64,000 nt of DNA, from the NCBI RefSeq assembly GCF_004295795.1, contig NZ_SEBR01000022.1:1-64000 (forward strand). The letters are read 5' to 3'. Within the stretch, counting starts at the first letter, position 1. The number at the start of each line of letters is the position of its first letter. The position numbers and the translations under genes are program-made. The notes beneath the pieces are model-generated. The model worked only from the letters and a program-made list of their open reading frames with translations, did no database searches and was not told the origin of the DNA. Shown piece by piece: positions 53,499-62,298 of the stretch. This DNA is from Flavobacterium sp. GTDB lineage: Bacteria > Bacteroidota > Bacteroidia > Flavobacteriales > Flavobacteriaceae.

Positions 53499-55199
53499 AT
53501 GGCAAAGAAAATCGCGCTAATTTCGTTCGTGGCCGCGCTATTGGGTCTAATGGCTCAATTTTTCGAATGGTTCAAGTTTTCGCAGCTTGGCGGATTTCTT
53601 CACATCGTCAACGTTTCGTATCTGGGGCAAAACCTTGAAGACGGAGCGACCAATTATCTGGCGGTAGCGTTTTTCCTCCTTTTTGCGCTGTCGGCCATTT
53701 TGTATTGGACAAGCCAATTTCGCGAGACACGGCTTTTGCGTTTGTGCTTGTCGTTCATCTTTTTCTCTAAAATCATCTCGTTCCCATTTTCGATAGGCTG
53801 GACATCTTGGCTCGTCGCTACATACGAAGAGGTGAAATTCGACTACGTTTCTATTTTGTACTGGATTTGGATCGTTTTCCTGGGCTGGCTCTGTTTTAAG
53901 GCGTTGCAATTCCTGAATTCGCAGAAAGAGCTCGCCACAGAAGAAACGCTTTACGGAGAAACGACTGTCGTACAACAACTCGCCGCTTCAAACTGGACGC
54001 GTTTTTTCCATTCGCTTTTCGACGGGATCATACTATATATTGTGATTTCGCCTTTCGCGAATGCGATCGTGACAACTTTCGTGAAAGACCTTTCTCGTTC
54101 GGAAATCGGGGCGAGTTTTCAGATTTATGGAATGATTTTCATTTGTCAGGTGCTTTATTACCTGATTTTCGAGACTATTTTCGCTTCGTCTCCGGCCAAA
54201 TTCCTTTCCGAATCGAGAGTCGTCGATTCCGAAGGCCAAAAACCGAAGTTCAAGACCATTTTGGCCCGAACATTTTCGCGATTTATCCCATTCGATGGCG
54301 CGTCGTTCTTGTTCGGCGCAAACTGGCACGACCAATTTTCGTCCACCGAAGTCGTGCTCGAGAAAAGGACTGGAACGAGCGGTAGCACTTATTTGTGGTC
54401 GTTCTTCCTTTTCGCTTTGTTGCTTCCCGTCATTTATCTGATGAAAATTTCGTACGACGATCGCCAGCAGAAAGAAATCGCCCAGGAAATCGTAGCCGAA
54501 CGCACGTCTTATCTCGAAAAACGCCTCGACAAACTTTCGCCCGGAGAAGTAATTTGGCTCAAAAGCACTTCTTACGCGTCAGATTGTTTTATCGTAGCCG
54601 AATCGGGGACGCCAAAAGAAATGGAATTCCGCCTCGTTACGGAAGACCAAGGCGGTAGTTATATGACTTACGAAGGATTCAATCTGAAGAAGTTCGGTGA
54701 GTTCTACGAATATTCCAAGGAAAATTTTGAAACGGTGACGCTGTCGGCAGAACACCTGAAAACGGCGATTTCCAAAGAAATAAAAACCGAAGACGAAATG
54801 TTCGGCTTTCCCGGAACAAGAGGCAATTTCACCATGGAATCGATCGATAAATTGTACGCGCCAAAGTTGAGTTGTGCAAACGTCACGTTCTACAGCGAAG
54901 GAAAATTCCGAGGAAGCACAGCGTTCGACGCCGATAAGGCCAACTTCACGATCTCAAATGACGGATCGCCCGTAAAAGTGGTGAAAATCGTATCGCACAC
55001 TGACCTGAAATGGAAGGAAAGCAGCGAGAAAAATTCGTTCCCAAGGCCAGACGAAGTGATCATGCTGGAAGCGACAGGAGACGATTTCGACGAAATAGAC
55101 CTGGAATTTACCGTGCGGGACGAACTTGGGCGCAATCACAAGTATCGTATGAAATCGAAATCGGTGAAAGATATGCCAGAGTTGAGGTTGATTGATTGA
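53499..55199 (+). CDS. RDD-family membrane protein with C-terminal soluble domain
   Basis: 566 residues. N-terminal half: four hydrophobic helices (about 6-22, 50-68, 85-105 and 110-130), then an RDD-type domain (about 165-300) that begins NWTRFFHSLFDGIILYIVIS and includes KTILARTFSRFIPFDGASFL (in RDD proteins an Arg and two Asp lie in helices). Another helix near 305-325, then a soluble part (about 330-566) with repeated short strands, probably outside the membrane. The protein is not known to me by name. Start at ATG 53499; the longer frame to 53469 is less likely. It stands directly behind metF but is probably unrelated to methionine. Confidence 0.75.
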   Translation: MAKKIALISFVAALLGLMAQFFEWFKFSQLGGFLHIVNVSYLGQNLEDGATNYLAVAFFLLFALSAILYWTSQFRETRLLRLCLSFIFFSKIISFPFSIGWTSWLVATYEEVKFDYVSILYWIWIVFLGWLCFKALQFLNSQKELATEETLYGETTVVQQLAASNWTRFFHSLFDGIILYIVISPFANAIVTTFVKDLSRSEIGASFQIYGMIFICQVLYYLIFETIFASSPAKFLSESRVVDSEGQKPKFKTILARTFSRFIPFDGASFLFGANWHDQFSSTEVVLEKRTGTSGSTYLWSFFLFALLLPVIYLMKISYDDRQQKEIAQEIVAERTSYLEKRLDKLSPGEVIWLKSTSYASDCFIVAESGTPKEMEFRLVTEDQGGSYMTYEGFNLKKFGEFYEYSKENFETVTLSAEHLKTAISKEIKTEDEMFGFPGTRGNFTMESIDKLYAPKLSCANVTFYSEGKFRGSTAFDADKANFTISNDGSPVKVVKIVSHTDLKWKESSEKNSFPRPDEVIMLEATGDDFDEIDLEFTVRDELGRNHKYRMKSKSVKDMPELRLID

Positions 55200-55266
55200 C
55201 GCGGACTGAATCCGAATCTGTTCAAAAACTTGTCGCGCTGTGAATTCGTACGAAAACCAAAAACGA

Positions 55267-55274
55267 TATATTTG
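55267..55274 (+). promoter_or_regulatory. -7 element of the acyloxyacyl-hydrolase-like gene
   Basis: TATATTTG matches TAnnTTTG exactly and lies 15 bases before the ATG at 55290. A -33 TTG is not at normal distance. Confidence 0.5.
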
Positions 55275-55289
55275 CGCTTTCCGTTCCAA

Positions 55290-56435
55290 ATGAAGCAACT
55301 CTACATTGGCTTTTTCCTGTTTTTTTTCGGGCTGGTTTCGGCTCAGGATTTGTCGGTCGCGGCCGATACGATCGCAGCTCCGAAACTCGATTTGCCCAAA
55401 GAAACCACGAACGTCGAGGTGTCGTATTTTCGCGGAAACATCTACAAACACACAGACGACATCACGCACCTGATCACAGGTCATCCCGAAGGCGTGCTGG
55501 TTTCAATAAACCGACAAACTTTCGGAGAAAAAGAATGGCAACAAGCCTACAATTATCCCGATTATGGCATGTCGTTCCAGTACCAGGATTTCAAGAATGT
55601 GCATTTGGGCGAGGCTTACGCGCTTGCCGTGCATTACAACTTTTACTTTTTGCACCGACTGATCCAATTTCGCATTTCTCAGGGAATCGGCATGGCGGCG
55701 CATCCTTATGACAAGGAAACCAATTTCAAGAACAACGCTTTCGGGTCGCGTTTCATGAGCAGCAATCTGTTTTTGCTCAACTTCAAGAAACAGAATATCG
55801 TCGGTCGTTTCGGACTTCAGGGCGGATTCATGTTCACGCATTTTTCCAACGGCAGATTCAAGTCGCCCAATTCGGGAATCAATACTTACGCGGCCAATAT
55901 CGGCATCAATTACAATCTCGACGAAAAACAGCCGGCTTATCGAAAAGGCGACACGCTTCCGAAGAAATCCTATCGCGAGCCGTTCCGATACAGTCTTTAT
56001 CTGCGTTCGGGCGTTTCCGAAAGCCAGATTACGGGCAGCGGACAAAAGCCGTTTTACCACATAAGTCTGGCCATCGACAAAAGGATCGGGCGAAAAAGCG
56101 CGCTCCAGCTCGGTTCGGATATTTTCATTTCGCAATATCTCAAAGAATACATTCGATACTCGTCAGTGGCTTATCCAGATCGTCCGTATCTTGATCCGAA
56201 TACAGATTACAAACGCGTTTCGGTGTTCGTCGGACACGAGCTTTTCATCAATAGATTGTCGGTGGAAACCCAGGTCGGTTATTACGTTTACAAACCGTTC
56301 AAGTACGAATCTGACGTTTACCAACGCCTCGGAGTCAAATATTACGCGACCAAAAACGTATTCGCGGGCGTCGCGTTGAAAGCCCACGGCGGACGTGCTG
56401 AAGCCATTGAATTAGGACTCGGAATAAGAATCTGA
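55290..56435 (+). CDS. PagL-like lipid A deacylase / acyloxyacyl hydrolase family protein
   Basis: 381 residues with a signal peptide (ending GLVSAQ near 19) and a barrel-like body. FTHFSNGRFKSPNSGIN near 188-204 is close to the PagL site, in which His and Ser of the H-x-S motif cut the 3-O acyl chain of lipid A, so this protein may trim lipid A in the outer membrane. It is longer than PagL (about 170 residues). The next gene begins one base after its stop codon, so they form an operon. Start chosen at the signal peptide; the upstream frame to 55230 is non-hydrophobic. Confidence 0.8.
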   Translation: MKQLYIGFFLFFFGLVSAQDLSVAADTIAAPKLDLPKETTNVEVSYFRGNIYKHTDDITHLITGHPEGVLVSINRQTFGEKEWQQAYNYPDYGMSFQYQDFKNVHLGEAYALAVHYNFYFLHRLIQFRISQGIGMAAHPYDKETNFKNNAFGSRFMSSNLFLLNFKKQNIVGRFGLQGGFMFTHFSNGRFKSPNSGINTYAANIGINYNLDEKQPAYRKGDTLPKKSYREPFRYSLYLRSGVSESQITGSGQKPFYHISLAIDKRIGRKSALQLGSDIFISQYLKEYIRYSSVAYPDRPYLDPNTDYKRVSVFVGHELFINRLSVETQVGYYVYKPFKYESDVYQRLGVKYYATKNVFAGVALKAHGGRAEAIELGLGIRI

Positions 56436-56436
56436 C

Positions 56437-57180
56437 ATGAAAAAACTCCTAGCATTGTTCGTCATTTTGTTGCTCGCAGGTTGCGGCGCATCCGATTCTT
56501 GTTTCAAAAGCACGGGCGAAATCGTGACCCGACAAATCGACGTTTCCCAAACGCCTTTCACCAAAATTTCGGTGTTTCCGGGAATCGAACTCATCGTGAG
56601 CGAAGGTTCGGACTATTCGCTCTCGATTCAATCGGGAGAAAATATAATCGACGATGTCTCGGTAAAGATTGAGGGCGATATGTTGACTTTGAAAGACGAT
56701 TCGGGCTGCAATCTCGTGCGTTCGTACAATCGTACCAAAGTTTTCGTGACCGCGCCAAATCTCGAGGAATTGTATTCAAACACAAACAAAGATATTATTT
56801 CGGACGGCGTGTTGCACTTTCCGATTTTGCGCCTTTTTTCGATGGATTTTTTCGATGGTGTCGGAACCGGGGATTTCCACATTCAAGTCGACAACAATCA
56901 ATTGGTCGTCGAATCGAACCACGTTTCGGGCTTTTACCTTAGCGGACAAACCAATCAGGCGTTGTACAATTTTTATGACGGAATCGGACGACTCGAAGCC
57001 GAAAACCTGATCGCGGACGACATCCAAATTTTCCAGCGCGGTTCGAACGACATGATACTCCACGCGGTGACTTCGCTTTCGGGCGCCATTTATTCCACCG
57101 GAAACGTCATCTGCAAATCACAACCTGCGACCGTGAACGTCAATCGTCATTGGTCAGGACGAGTCATTTATGATTTCTGA
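56437..57180 (+). CDS. GIN-domain (DUF2807) lipoprotein
   Basis: 247 residues. Lipoprotein signal MKKLLALFVILLLAGCGAS with the lipobox cysteine at 16. The rest is the head-GIN/DUF2807 type: FTKISVFPGIELIVSEGSDYS near 47-67, VFVTAPNLEEL near 108, LIADDIQIFQRGSNDMIL near 190-207 and the terminal GNVICKSQPATVNV. These proteins form beta-helix-like folds in the envelope, with unknown role. TGACATGAAAAAACT is the junction in front of both this gene and the next. Confidence 0.85.
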   Translation: MKKLLALFVILLLAGCGASDSCFKSTGEIVTRQIDVSQTPFTKISVFPGIELIVSEGSDYSLSIQSGENIIDDVSVKIEGDMLTLKDDSGCNLVRSYNRTKVFVTAPNLEELYSNTNKDIISDGVLHFPILRLFSMDFFDGVGTGDFHIQVDNNQLVVESNHVSGFYLSGQTNQALYNFYDGIGRLEAENLIADDIQIFQRGSNDMILHAVTSLSGAIYSTGNVICKSQPATVNVNRHWSGRVIYDF

Positions 57181-57181
57181 C

Positions 57182-57754
57182 ATGAAAAAACTGCTGTTCT
57201 TTTTGCTGCTTCCGATTTTGTCGCAAGCCCAACTTCCGAAGGAATTCCAGAAACAATTGGACGAATCGGGCTTGAAATTTGAAATGCCGATAGGCTACAA
57301 AGCCACGCCAGTCAAGGCAAACGGCGATCTGCAATACTCGTTCGCGATCGTGAATGCCGATAAATCGATGGAAGTGCGGTATTCGATTTTCCCGATGAAA
57401 CCGCTTTTGGAACACTACCGAAAATCGAAAGACAATCCAAACGAGACGATGATCGATCCCAACAAACTCTACATTGGGATAAATATGTCGAACGGACTCA
57501 ATATGACAGGCGGAAACGAGCCTGAAATCGGGTCATTCCCAACAAAAGCCGTCAAAAAAGAATTCAATGCAGATTGGGGCGGATCGAGTTTTTTCGCGTT
57601 CAATTGCGAGTTCGGCAAAGGCTGGAAATTCGGTCAGGCGGTTTATCTGCACAAAATCGACACCGCCGACGTTATCGTCACGTTCATGAGCAACGACAAG
57701 GTAAAGCATTCCGATTTGATGGACGCGGCTTTTCACTCGCTCACGTTCAAATGA
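57182..57754 (+). CDS. exported protein of unknown function
   Basis: 190 residues with a signal peptide (MKKLLFFLLLPILSQAQ). The mature part has GLKFEMPIGYKATPVKANGD near 30-49, VRYSIFPMKPLLEHY near 70-84 and ends with ADVIVTFMSNDKVKHSDLMD. It is not a family I can name. The start overlaps the tail of the upstream frame only if a longer version is used; at 57182 it starts one base behind that stop. It is the last gene of the operon and its stop touches the stop of the convergent oxidoreductase gene. Confidence 0.7.
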   Translation: MKKLLFFLLLPILSQAQLPKEFQKQLDESGLKFEMPIGYKATPVKANGDLQYSFAIVNADKSMEVRYSIFPMKPLLEHYRKSKDNPNETMIDPNKLYIGINMSNGLNMTGGNEPEIGSFPTKAVKKEFNADWGGSSFFAFNCEFGKGWKFGQAVYLHKIDTADVIVTFMSNDKVKHSDLMDAAFHSLTFK

Positions 57755-58663
57755 TCAGAAACTTTCCTCGATCAATTCCTTGTTGATCATCGCTCCGGCG
57801 AGACTTCCGGCAAAGACCGAATTCGATAGCGATCGCATCTGGAAACAATTGTCTCCGGCCGCGAAAATGCCGTCAACTGAGGTTTTCTGGAAAGCATCGA
57901 CCTTGATGTGACCCGAAATCTGGAACTCACAACCGATCGTTTTCGGGATATCCGATTGTTGCACAAACGCCGGACGCGTGTATATCGCCTCAATCTCGAT
58001 TTCTTTCCCATCGGATAAAATCACGCCACTCATTTTGCCCGATTCGTTCAATATTTTCGCTATCGGATTTTCGACTATGGAAATGCCTTTGGTGTTCAGT
58101 TTCGCAAGTTTTTCCGATGTGATTTCCGATTCGCCATCCGTAAAAACGGTCAAGTCTTTTGTCCAGTTCGAGAGCAGTCGCGCCATTTCGAACGCCGTTT
58201 CCCCATTGGCCAAAATCCCCGTTTTCCCGTTCCTGAATTCGTAGCCGTGGCAATACGGACAATGGATGAGCGAGATTCCCCAACAGTCTGCCGCGCTTTC
58301 GATCTCCGGTAAAATATCCTCGATTCCAGAGGCGAACAAAAGTTTTTTCCCTGCGAAGATTTCGCCGTCCCAAGTCTTGACCTCGAAGCCGCAATGCGCG
58401 ATTCTGGCCTCGGTCGCAAGCGCCGAAACGAATTCGATCGTGTCGTATTCCAAAACCTGATCTTTGGCGATTCTGGCGATCTCGGCCGGCGATTTTCCGT
58501 CTTGCGTGAGGAAATTGTGTGAATGTGGCGTTTGCTTGTTGCAAGGCGTTCCGCTGTCGATTACGAGTACATTACGGAGAGAACGGCCAAGTGCCATCGC
58601 CGCGGAAAGTCCGGCGTAACTGCCACCGATTAGTATGGCGTCGAAGAATTTCGGTTGGGACAT
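57755..58663 (-). CDS. thioredoxin-reductase-like FAD/NAD(P) oxidoreductase
   Basis: 302 residues with FAD motif AILIGGSYAGLSAAMALGR near 8-26, the redox pair in HCPYCHGYEF near 135-144 (CxxC), the NAD(P) site GILANGETAFEMA near 149-161, and the C-terminal FAD part DGIFAAGDNCFQMRS near 263-277. Unlike true TrxB it lacks a second Gly-rich GxGxxA in full form (ILANGETA), as in other Flavobacteriia members. The gene diverges from a Fur-family regulator 80 bp away with an operator-like repeat between them, so metal or oxidative stress control is likely. Confidence 0.88.
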   Translation of the reverse strand: MSQPKFFDAILIGGSYAGLSAAMALGRSLRNVLVIDSGTPCNKQTPHSHNFLTQDGKSPAEIARIAKDQVLEYDTIEFVSALATEARIAHCGFEVKTWDGEIFAGKKLLFASGIEDILPEIESAADCWGISLIHCPYCHGYEFRNGKTGILANGETAFEMARLLSNWTKDLTVFTDGESEITSEKLAKLNTKGISIVENPIAKILNESGKMSGVILSDGKEIEIEAIYTRPAFVQQSDIPKTIGCEFQISGHIKVDAFQKTSVDGIFAAGDNCFQMRSLSNSVFAGSLAGAMINKELIEESF

Positions 58664-58701
58664 GATCGAGGGTTTAGAAAACAAACTTACGAATTAACTC
58701 T

Positions 58702-58724
58702 TTATTGCGATAAAGTCGCATTAA
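58702..58724. promoter_or_regulatory. putative Fur-family operator
   Basis: TTATTGCGA and TCGCATTAA are inverted with one mismatch across five bases. It lies in the shared gap between the divergent oxidoreductase and Fur-family genes, where it could control both. Confidence 0.6.
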
Positions 58725-58731
58725 TTATTTT

Positions 58732-58739
58732 TATTTTTG
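58732..58739 (+). promoter_or_regulatory. -7 element of the Fur-family gene
   Basis: TATTTTTG, followed by TGGA and the ATG. The operator-like repeat covers the -33 region, as expected for autorepression. Confidence 0.6.
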
Positions 58740-58743
58740 TGGA

Positions 58744-59121
58744 ATGAACAAGCGAAACACCAAGTCGAAGCAACTGATTCTCGATTCGATCAAGTCGGTA
58801 AAACATGCCGTGAGTCAGGAAAGCTTGCACGAAAAGTTAGGAGATTCGGTAGATCGCGCCACGATTTATCGCGTGCTGAACAGTTTTTCGGACGATGGCG
58901 TTTTACACAAAATCGTCGGCGACGACGGAAAACAGTATTTTGCCGTTTGTGTGAACTGCGGCGAAAACAAACACCAACACAACCACTTCCATTTCCGTTG
59001 CCTGGAATGCGGCACGATGGAATGTCTCGGCTCTGAGGTTTCACTGAAACTTCCATCAGGTTATCAACCTACGAACTTTAACGGCGTCATATCTGGCGTT
59101 TGTGCAAAATGCAGTACTTGA
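58744..59121 (+). CDS. Fur-family metal-responsive repressor
   Basis: 125 residues. N-terminal winged helix: SKQLILDSIKSVKHAVSQESL near 8-28 and DRATIYRVLNSFSDDGVLHKI near 37-57, the family's DNA-recognition segment. The dimer/metal part has CVNCGENKHQHNHFHF near 68-83 with the His cluster of Fur proteins, and two CxxC pairs (CLEC near 85-88, CAKC near 121-124) for structural zinc. It could be Fur, Zur or PerR; the sequence alone does not decide it. Divergent from a redox enzyme gene. A gap of 265 bp with hairpins follows. Confidence 0.9.
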   Translation: MNKRNTKSKQLILDSIKSVKHAVSQESLHEKLGDSVDRATIYRVLNSFSDDGVLHKIVGDDGKQYFAVCVNCGENKHQHNHFHFRCLECGTMECLGSEVSLKLPSGYQPTNFNGVISGVCAKCST

Positions 59122-59230
59122 GAGTTGAAATCGCGGCGAAAAATCAGAGAAAAACTACAAATCTCAGTCTTATCTAACCGTCTAAATTCCTACAAATAAG
59201 CCGAATGGCGTCACTTCTTCCCAATTAGGT

Positions 59231-59377
59231 CACAAAAACAGTTTTTGTGGTTGCTGCGCTTTCGGTTCGCCTACCTTACCACACGTTCTTACCAAAAAGG
59301 ATTGAGCGTTGGCACCAACCACTTTGGTGCTTCAATTCGCCGCGCTGGACTTAATTGTACCAGTGCGGTTTTTTGGT
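59231..59377 (+). other. three hairpins ending in a terminator
   Basis: CACAAAAA with TTTTTGTG (59231-59249), GCACCAA with TTGGTGC (about 59309-59328) and CCGCGCTGG with CCAGTGCGG (about 59340-59370) followed by TTTTTT form a row of hairpins with a typical Rho-independent end on the plus strand. It could be the 3' end of the Fur-family mRNA or an independent small RNA. No coding frame in it. Confidence 0.5.
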
Positions 59378-59386
59378 TGGCGGTAG

Positions 59387-60286
59387 TTATTTTTTGCGCG
59401 TCATTTCCCGGAAGACCGTTTCCAGGTCGCGGTTCTTTTGGGAAATCTGAAGTGTTTTCAAATCGTTTTGCTGCACGAATTCGAATAGTTTTGCACGCAT
59501 GTCTTCGTCAGAACTGAACGTCAATTCCCAAATATTGCCCGACACGTTTTTCGAGTAAGTCAAATTCGGGATGCGGTCGATGATTTCCTGTGAAACAGCC
59601 TGTCCAAATTCGACTTCGACGACTTGTTGCGTCACTTCCTTGATTTTCTCGAGGCGGTTGTCGGCTTTGATCTGGCCGTGGTCGATGATGATTACGCGGT
59701 CGCAAATCGCCTCGACTTCCTGCATGATGTGCGTCGATAGGAAAACCGTTTTGTCCTTTCCGGCGTTTTTGATCACGCTCCTGATCTCGACCAATTGGTT
59801 CGGATCGAGTCCGGTTGTCGGTTCGTCCAGGATCAAGACTTCGGGATTGTGCAAAAGTGCGTTGGCCAGACCGACGCGTTGACGATATCCTTTCGAAAGC
59901 TGTCCGATTTTTTTGTGGGATTCGGGCGTCAGACCAGTCAATTCGATCACTTCCTCGATTCGGTTTTTGCTCACTTTGTAGACATCGGCGTTAAAGCCCA
60001 AATATTCGCGAACATACAAATCGAGGTAAAGCGGATTGTGTTCGGGCAAATAGCCAACCGATTTCTGCACCGATTTTTCGTCAGTAGAAACGTCGTGTCC
60101 GTTCACCGCAGCCGAACCGGAATCGGCATTGATATAAGTGGTCAGGATTTTCATCAAAGTCGATTTTCCGGCGCCATTCGGACCCAAAAAACCTACGATT
60201 TCACCCTTTTTTATCGAAAAGGAAACATTGTCAAGCGCCTTTTGGTTGCCGTACATTTTGGTGATATTGCTGACTTCGATGGACAT
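59387..60286 (-). CDS. gldA: gliding motility ABC transporter ATP-binding protein GldA
   Basis: 299 residues with Walker A GPNGAGKSTLMKIL near 35-48, Q-loop GYLPEHNPLYLDL near 77-89, signature LSKGYRQRVGLANAL near 130-144, Walker B VLILDEPTTGLDP near 150-162 and switch His in FLSTHIMQE near 184. The C-terminal extension (about 220-299) is typical for GldA. With GldF and GldG it makes an ABC transporter needed for gliding in F. johnsoniae; those genes are not next to it here, which is normal. It confirms a gliding-type flavobacterium. Confidence 0.93.
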   Translation of the reverse strand: MSIEVSNITKMYGNQKALDNVSFSIKKGEIVGFLGPNGAGKSTLMKILTTYINADSGSAAVNGHDVSTDEKSVQKSVGYLPEHNPLYLDLYVREYLGFNADVYKVSKNRIEEVIELTGLTPESHKKIGQLSKGYRQRVGLANALLHNPEVLILDEPTTGLDPNQLVEIRSVIKNAGKDKTVFLSTHIMQEVEAICDRVIIIDHGQIKADNRLEKIKEVTQQVVEVEFGQAVSQEIIDRIPNLTYSKNVSGNIWELTFSSDEDMRAKLFEFVQQNDLKTLQISQKNRDLETVFREMTRKK

Positions 60287-60357
60287 ATTCTGATATTTAC
60301 GGCAAATGTAAACCTTTAATTGTTTTCAAGTATATTTAGGACTCTAAACGTGAATCT

Positions 60358-61278
60358 ATGAAAAAAGTTTTGTGGCCGCTGCTTTTGGTCTCTTTCTTAT
60401 CCATTGCCCAGAAAGCCGATATCGGTCAAGCCGAAGTGACGCGCATCGAAACCAAATTGGCGTCCGACGAGATGCAAGGCCGACAAATTTTCGAGCCCGG
60501 AATCGAAATCGCGTCCAAATTCATCGAATCGGAATTCGCCAGGATCGACCTCAAATTTTACGGCGAACTCAAGTCCTTCCGACAGGACTTTTCCGTCAAG
60601 GGGAAATCGGCGAACAACGTAATCGGCATACTTCCGGGAAAATCGAAACCGGATGAATTCGTGGTTTTTTCAGCCCATTACGATCACTTGGGAATGGAAA
60701 CTTCGGGTTCCGACAAAATCTATAACGGCGCGAACGACGATGCTTCGGGCGTAACGGCGGTAATCGCTTTGGCCGACTATTTCAAGAAAAAAGGCGGAAA
60801 CGAACGCACTTTGATTTTCGTGGCTTTTACCGGTGAAGAAATCGGCGGTTTCGGATCGCGGCATTTCTCGAAGAACATCGATCCGGACAAAGTTGTGGCG
60901 ATGTTCAACATCGAGATGATCGGCACTGAAAGCAAATGGGGCAAGAATTCGGCTTACATCACAGGTTACGAAAAGTCCGACTTCGGAAAAATCCTGCAAA
61001 AGAATCTCGAAGGCAGCAAATTCAAGTTCGAACCCGATCCTTATCCGGAAATGCAATTGTTCTATCGCTCGGACAACGCGACATTGGCGGCGCTAGGCGT
61101 TCCGGCGCATACGATTTCCACCTCCAAGATGGACGACGAAAAGAACTACCACAAGCTTTCCGACGAAGTCGCGACACTCGATATGGCGAACATGACCGAA
61201 ATCATCAAGTCGATCGCAATCAGCTCACAAAGTATAATTAGCGGGAAGGAAACGCCTGGTCGCGTGAGGAAAAAGTAG
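60358..61278 (+). CDS. M28-family zinc aminopeptidase, exported
   Basis: 306 residues with a signal peptide (MKKVLWPLLLVSFLSIAQ). Zinc ligands of the M28 family are all in place: His and Asp in VVFSAHYDHLGME near 102-114, NGANDDASGVTAVI near 123-136 (bridging Asp), TGEEIGGFGSRHF near 161-173 (catalytic Glu and zinc Glu), IEMIGTE near 186 and the last His in HTISTSKMDDEKNYHK near 252-267. It should cut N-terminal residues from peptides in the periplasm or outside. Single gene, followed by a long non-coding region. Confidence 0.93.
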   Translation: MKKVLWPLLLVSFLSIAQKADIGQAEVTRIETKLASDEMQGRQIFEPGIEIASKFIESEFARIDLKFYGELKSFRQDFSVKGKSANNVIGILPGKSKPDEFVVFSAHYDHLGMETSGSDKIYNGANDDASGVTAVIALADYFKKKGGNERTLIFVAFTGEEIGGFGSRHFSKNIDPDKVVAMFNIEMIGTESKWGKNSAYITGYEKSDFGKILQKNLEGSKFKFEPDPYPEMQLFYRSDNATLAALGVPAHTISTSKMDDEKNYHKLSDEVATLDMANMTEIIKSIAISSQSIISGKETPGRVRKK

Positions 61279-61450
61279 GCAGGGAATTCCAAATCCCAAG
61301 CCGGATCGTGAAAACTTGGCTTAAACCCTTGGTTTGCCTCGAGTCCAAAATGGAAATCAAAAAAATTCCGAGCTAATTATCCGGACTTTTTTGTTTTACC
61401 TTACCGATTGCTGTTCGATAGATTGTTGAAATTTGCATTGCCACCTACAT

Positions 61451-61587
61451 TTAACAAAAACTACAGATTTTCTGTAATCGACATATTGCAGGATCTCCGA
61501 ACTTTGCTTTCTAAGGGGAAAGGGCGAGTGTTATCCCTACAAAAAACGCCGATTTTTCCATTACAGAAAATCTGTAAAATTTGTTAA
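61451..61587. repeat. 135-bp element with terminal inverted repeats, copy 2
   Basis: Left end TTAACAAAAACTACAG and ATTTTCTGTAAT; right end ATTACAGAAAATCTGT and AAAATTTGTTAA. The two 26-base ends differ in four positions. Centre: AACTTTGCTTTCTAAGGGG, GTGTTATCCCTAC. Confidence 0.85.
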
Positions 61588-62161
61588 AAGTGTGCCTCGT
61601 GATTTATGTCAGTTCTCATTCTTGGAGATAATTTCGTCTGTTTACAGAAATCCGCTCGATAAAATTTATACCTGCCATCTAACGCCAACTGAGCAAAGCG
61701 AAGCTTTGGGAAAGTTTGGGATTTTGGGATTTTGGGACTTGGAATTTGAGATTTGGAATTTGGATTTTCCAATGGCGTTGCGCCGGTTCAAAATCCCACC
61801 TCGATCACTCCCTTGCCGGCGCCGGGCTTCCGGCTTTATCTTTGCGGGCTCGCTGCGCCGCCCTTGAAAAAGGATAACGCCTCAAATCCCTAACGCGACC
61901 CAAAGCGAATACAAAATCCAGACTCAAATCAGGTAATTTTTCGAAATACCTTGACTTCTACTATTGGTGCAAGAACCGAGTATTCTAACGACAGTAAATT
62001 TGTGGCTTGAAGAATTCTGGCTGCGGATTCAAAGATTCTAACAGAACACACGATTTTTAGACGCGTAGCATTTCTCTTATCGGACAGATTTTTTGTCGAT
62101 TCGTCGTGAAGATTCGCGCCAGGGTTAGAATTTTAGGTTTGAAATTTGCATTGCCACCCAT

Positions 62162-62298
62162 TTAACAAAAACTACAGATTTTCTGTAATAGACATATTGC
62201 AGGAACTCCTAACTTTGCTTTCTAAGGGGAAAGGGCGAGTGTTATCCATACAAAAAACGCCGATTTTTCCATTACAGAAAATCTGTAAAATTTGTTAA
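62162..62298. repeat. 135-bp element with terminal inverted repeats, copy 3
   Basis: Nearly identical to copy 2 (a few substitutions in 137 bases), because the whole 290-bp surroundings are duplicated. Confidence 0.85.
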
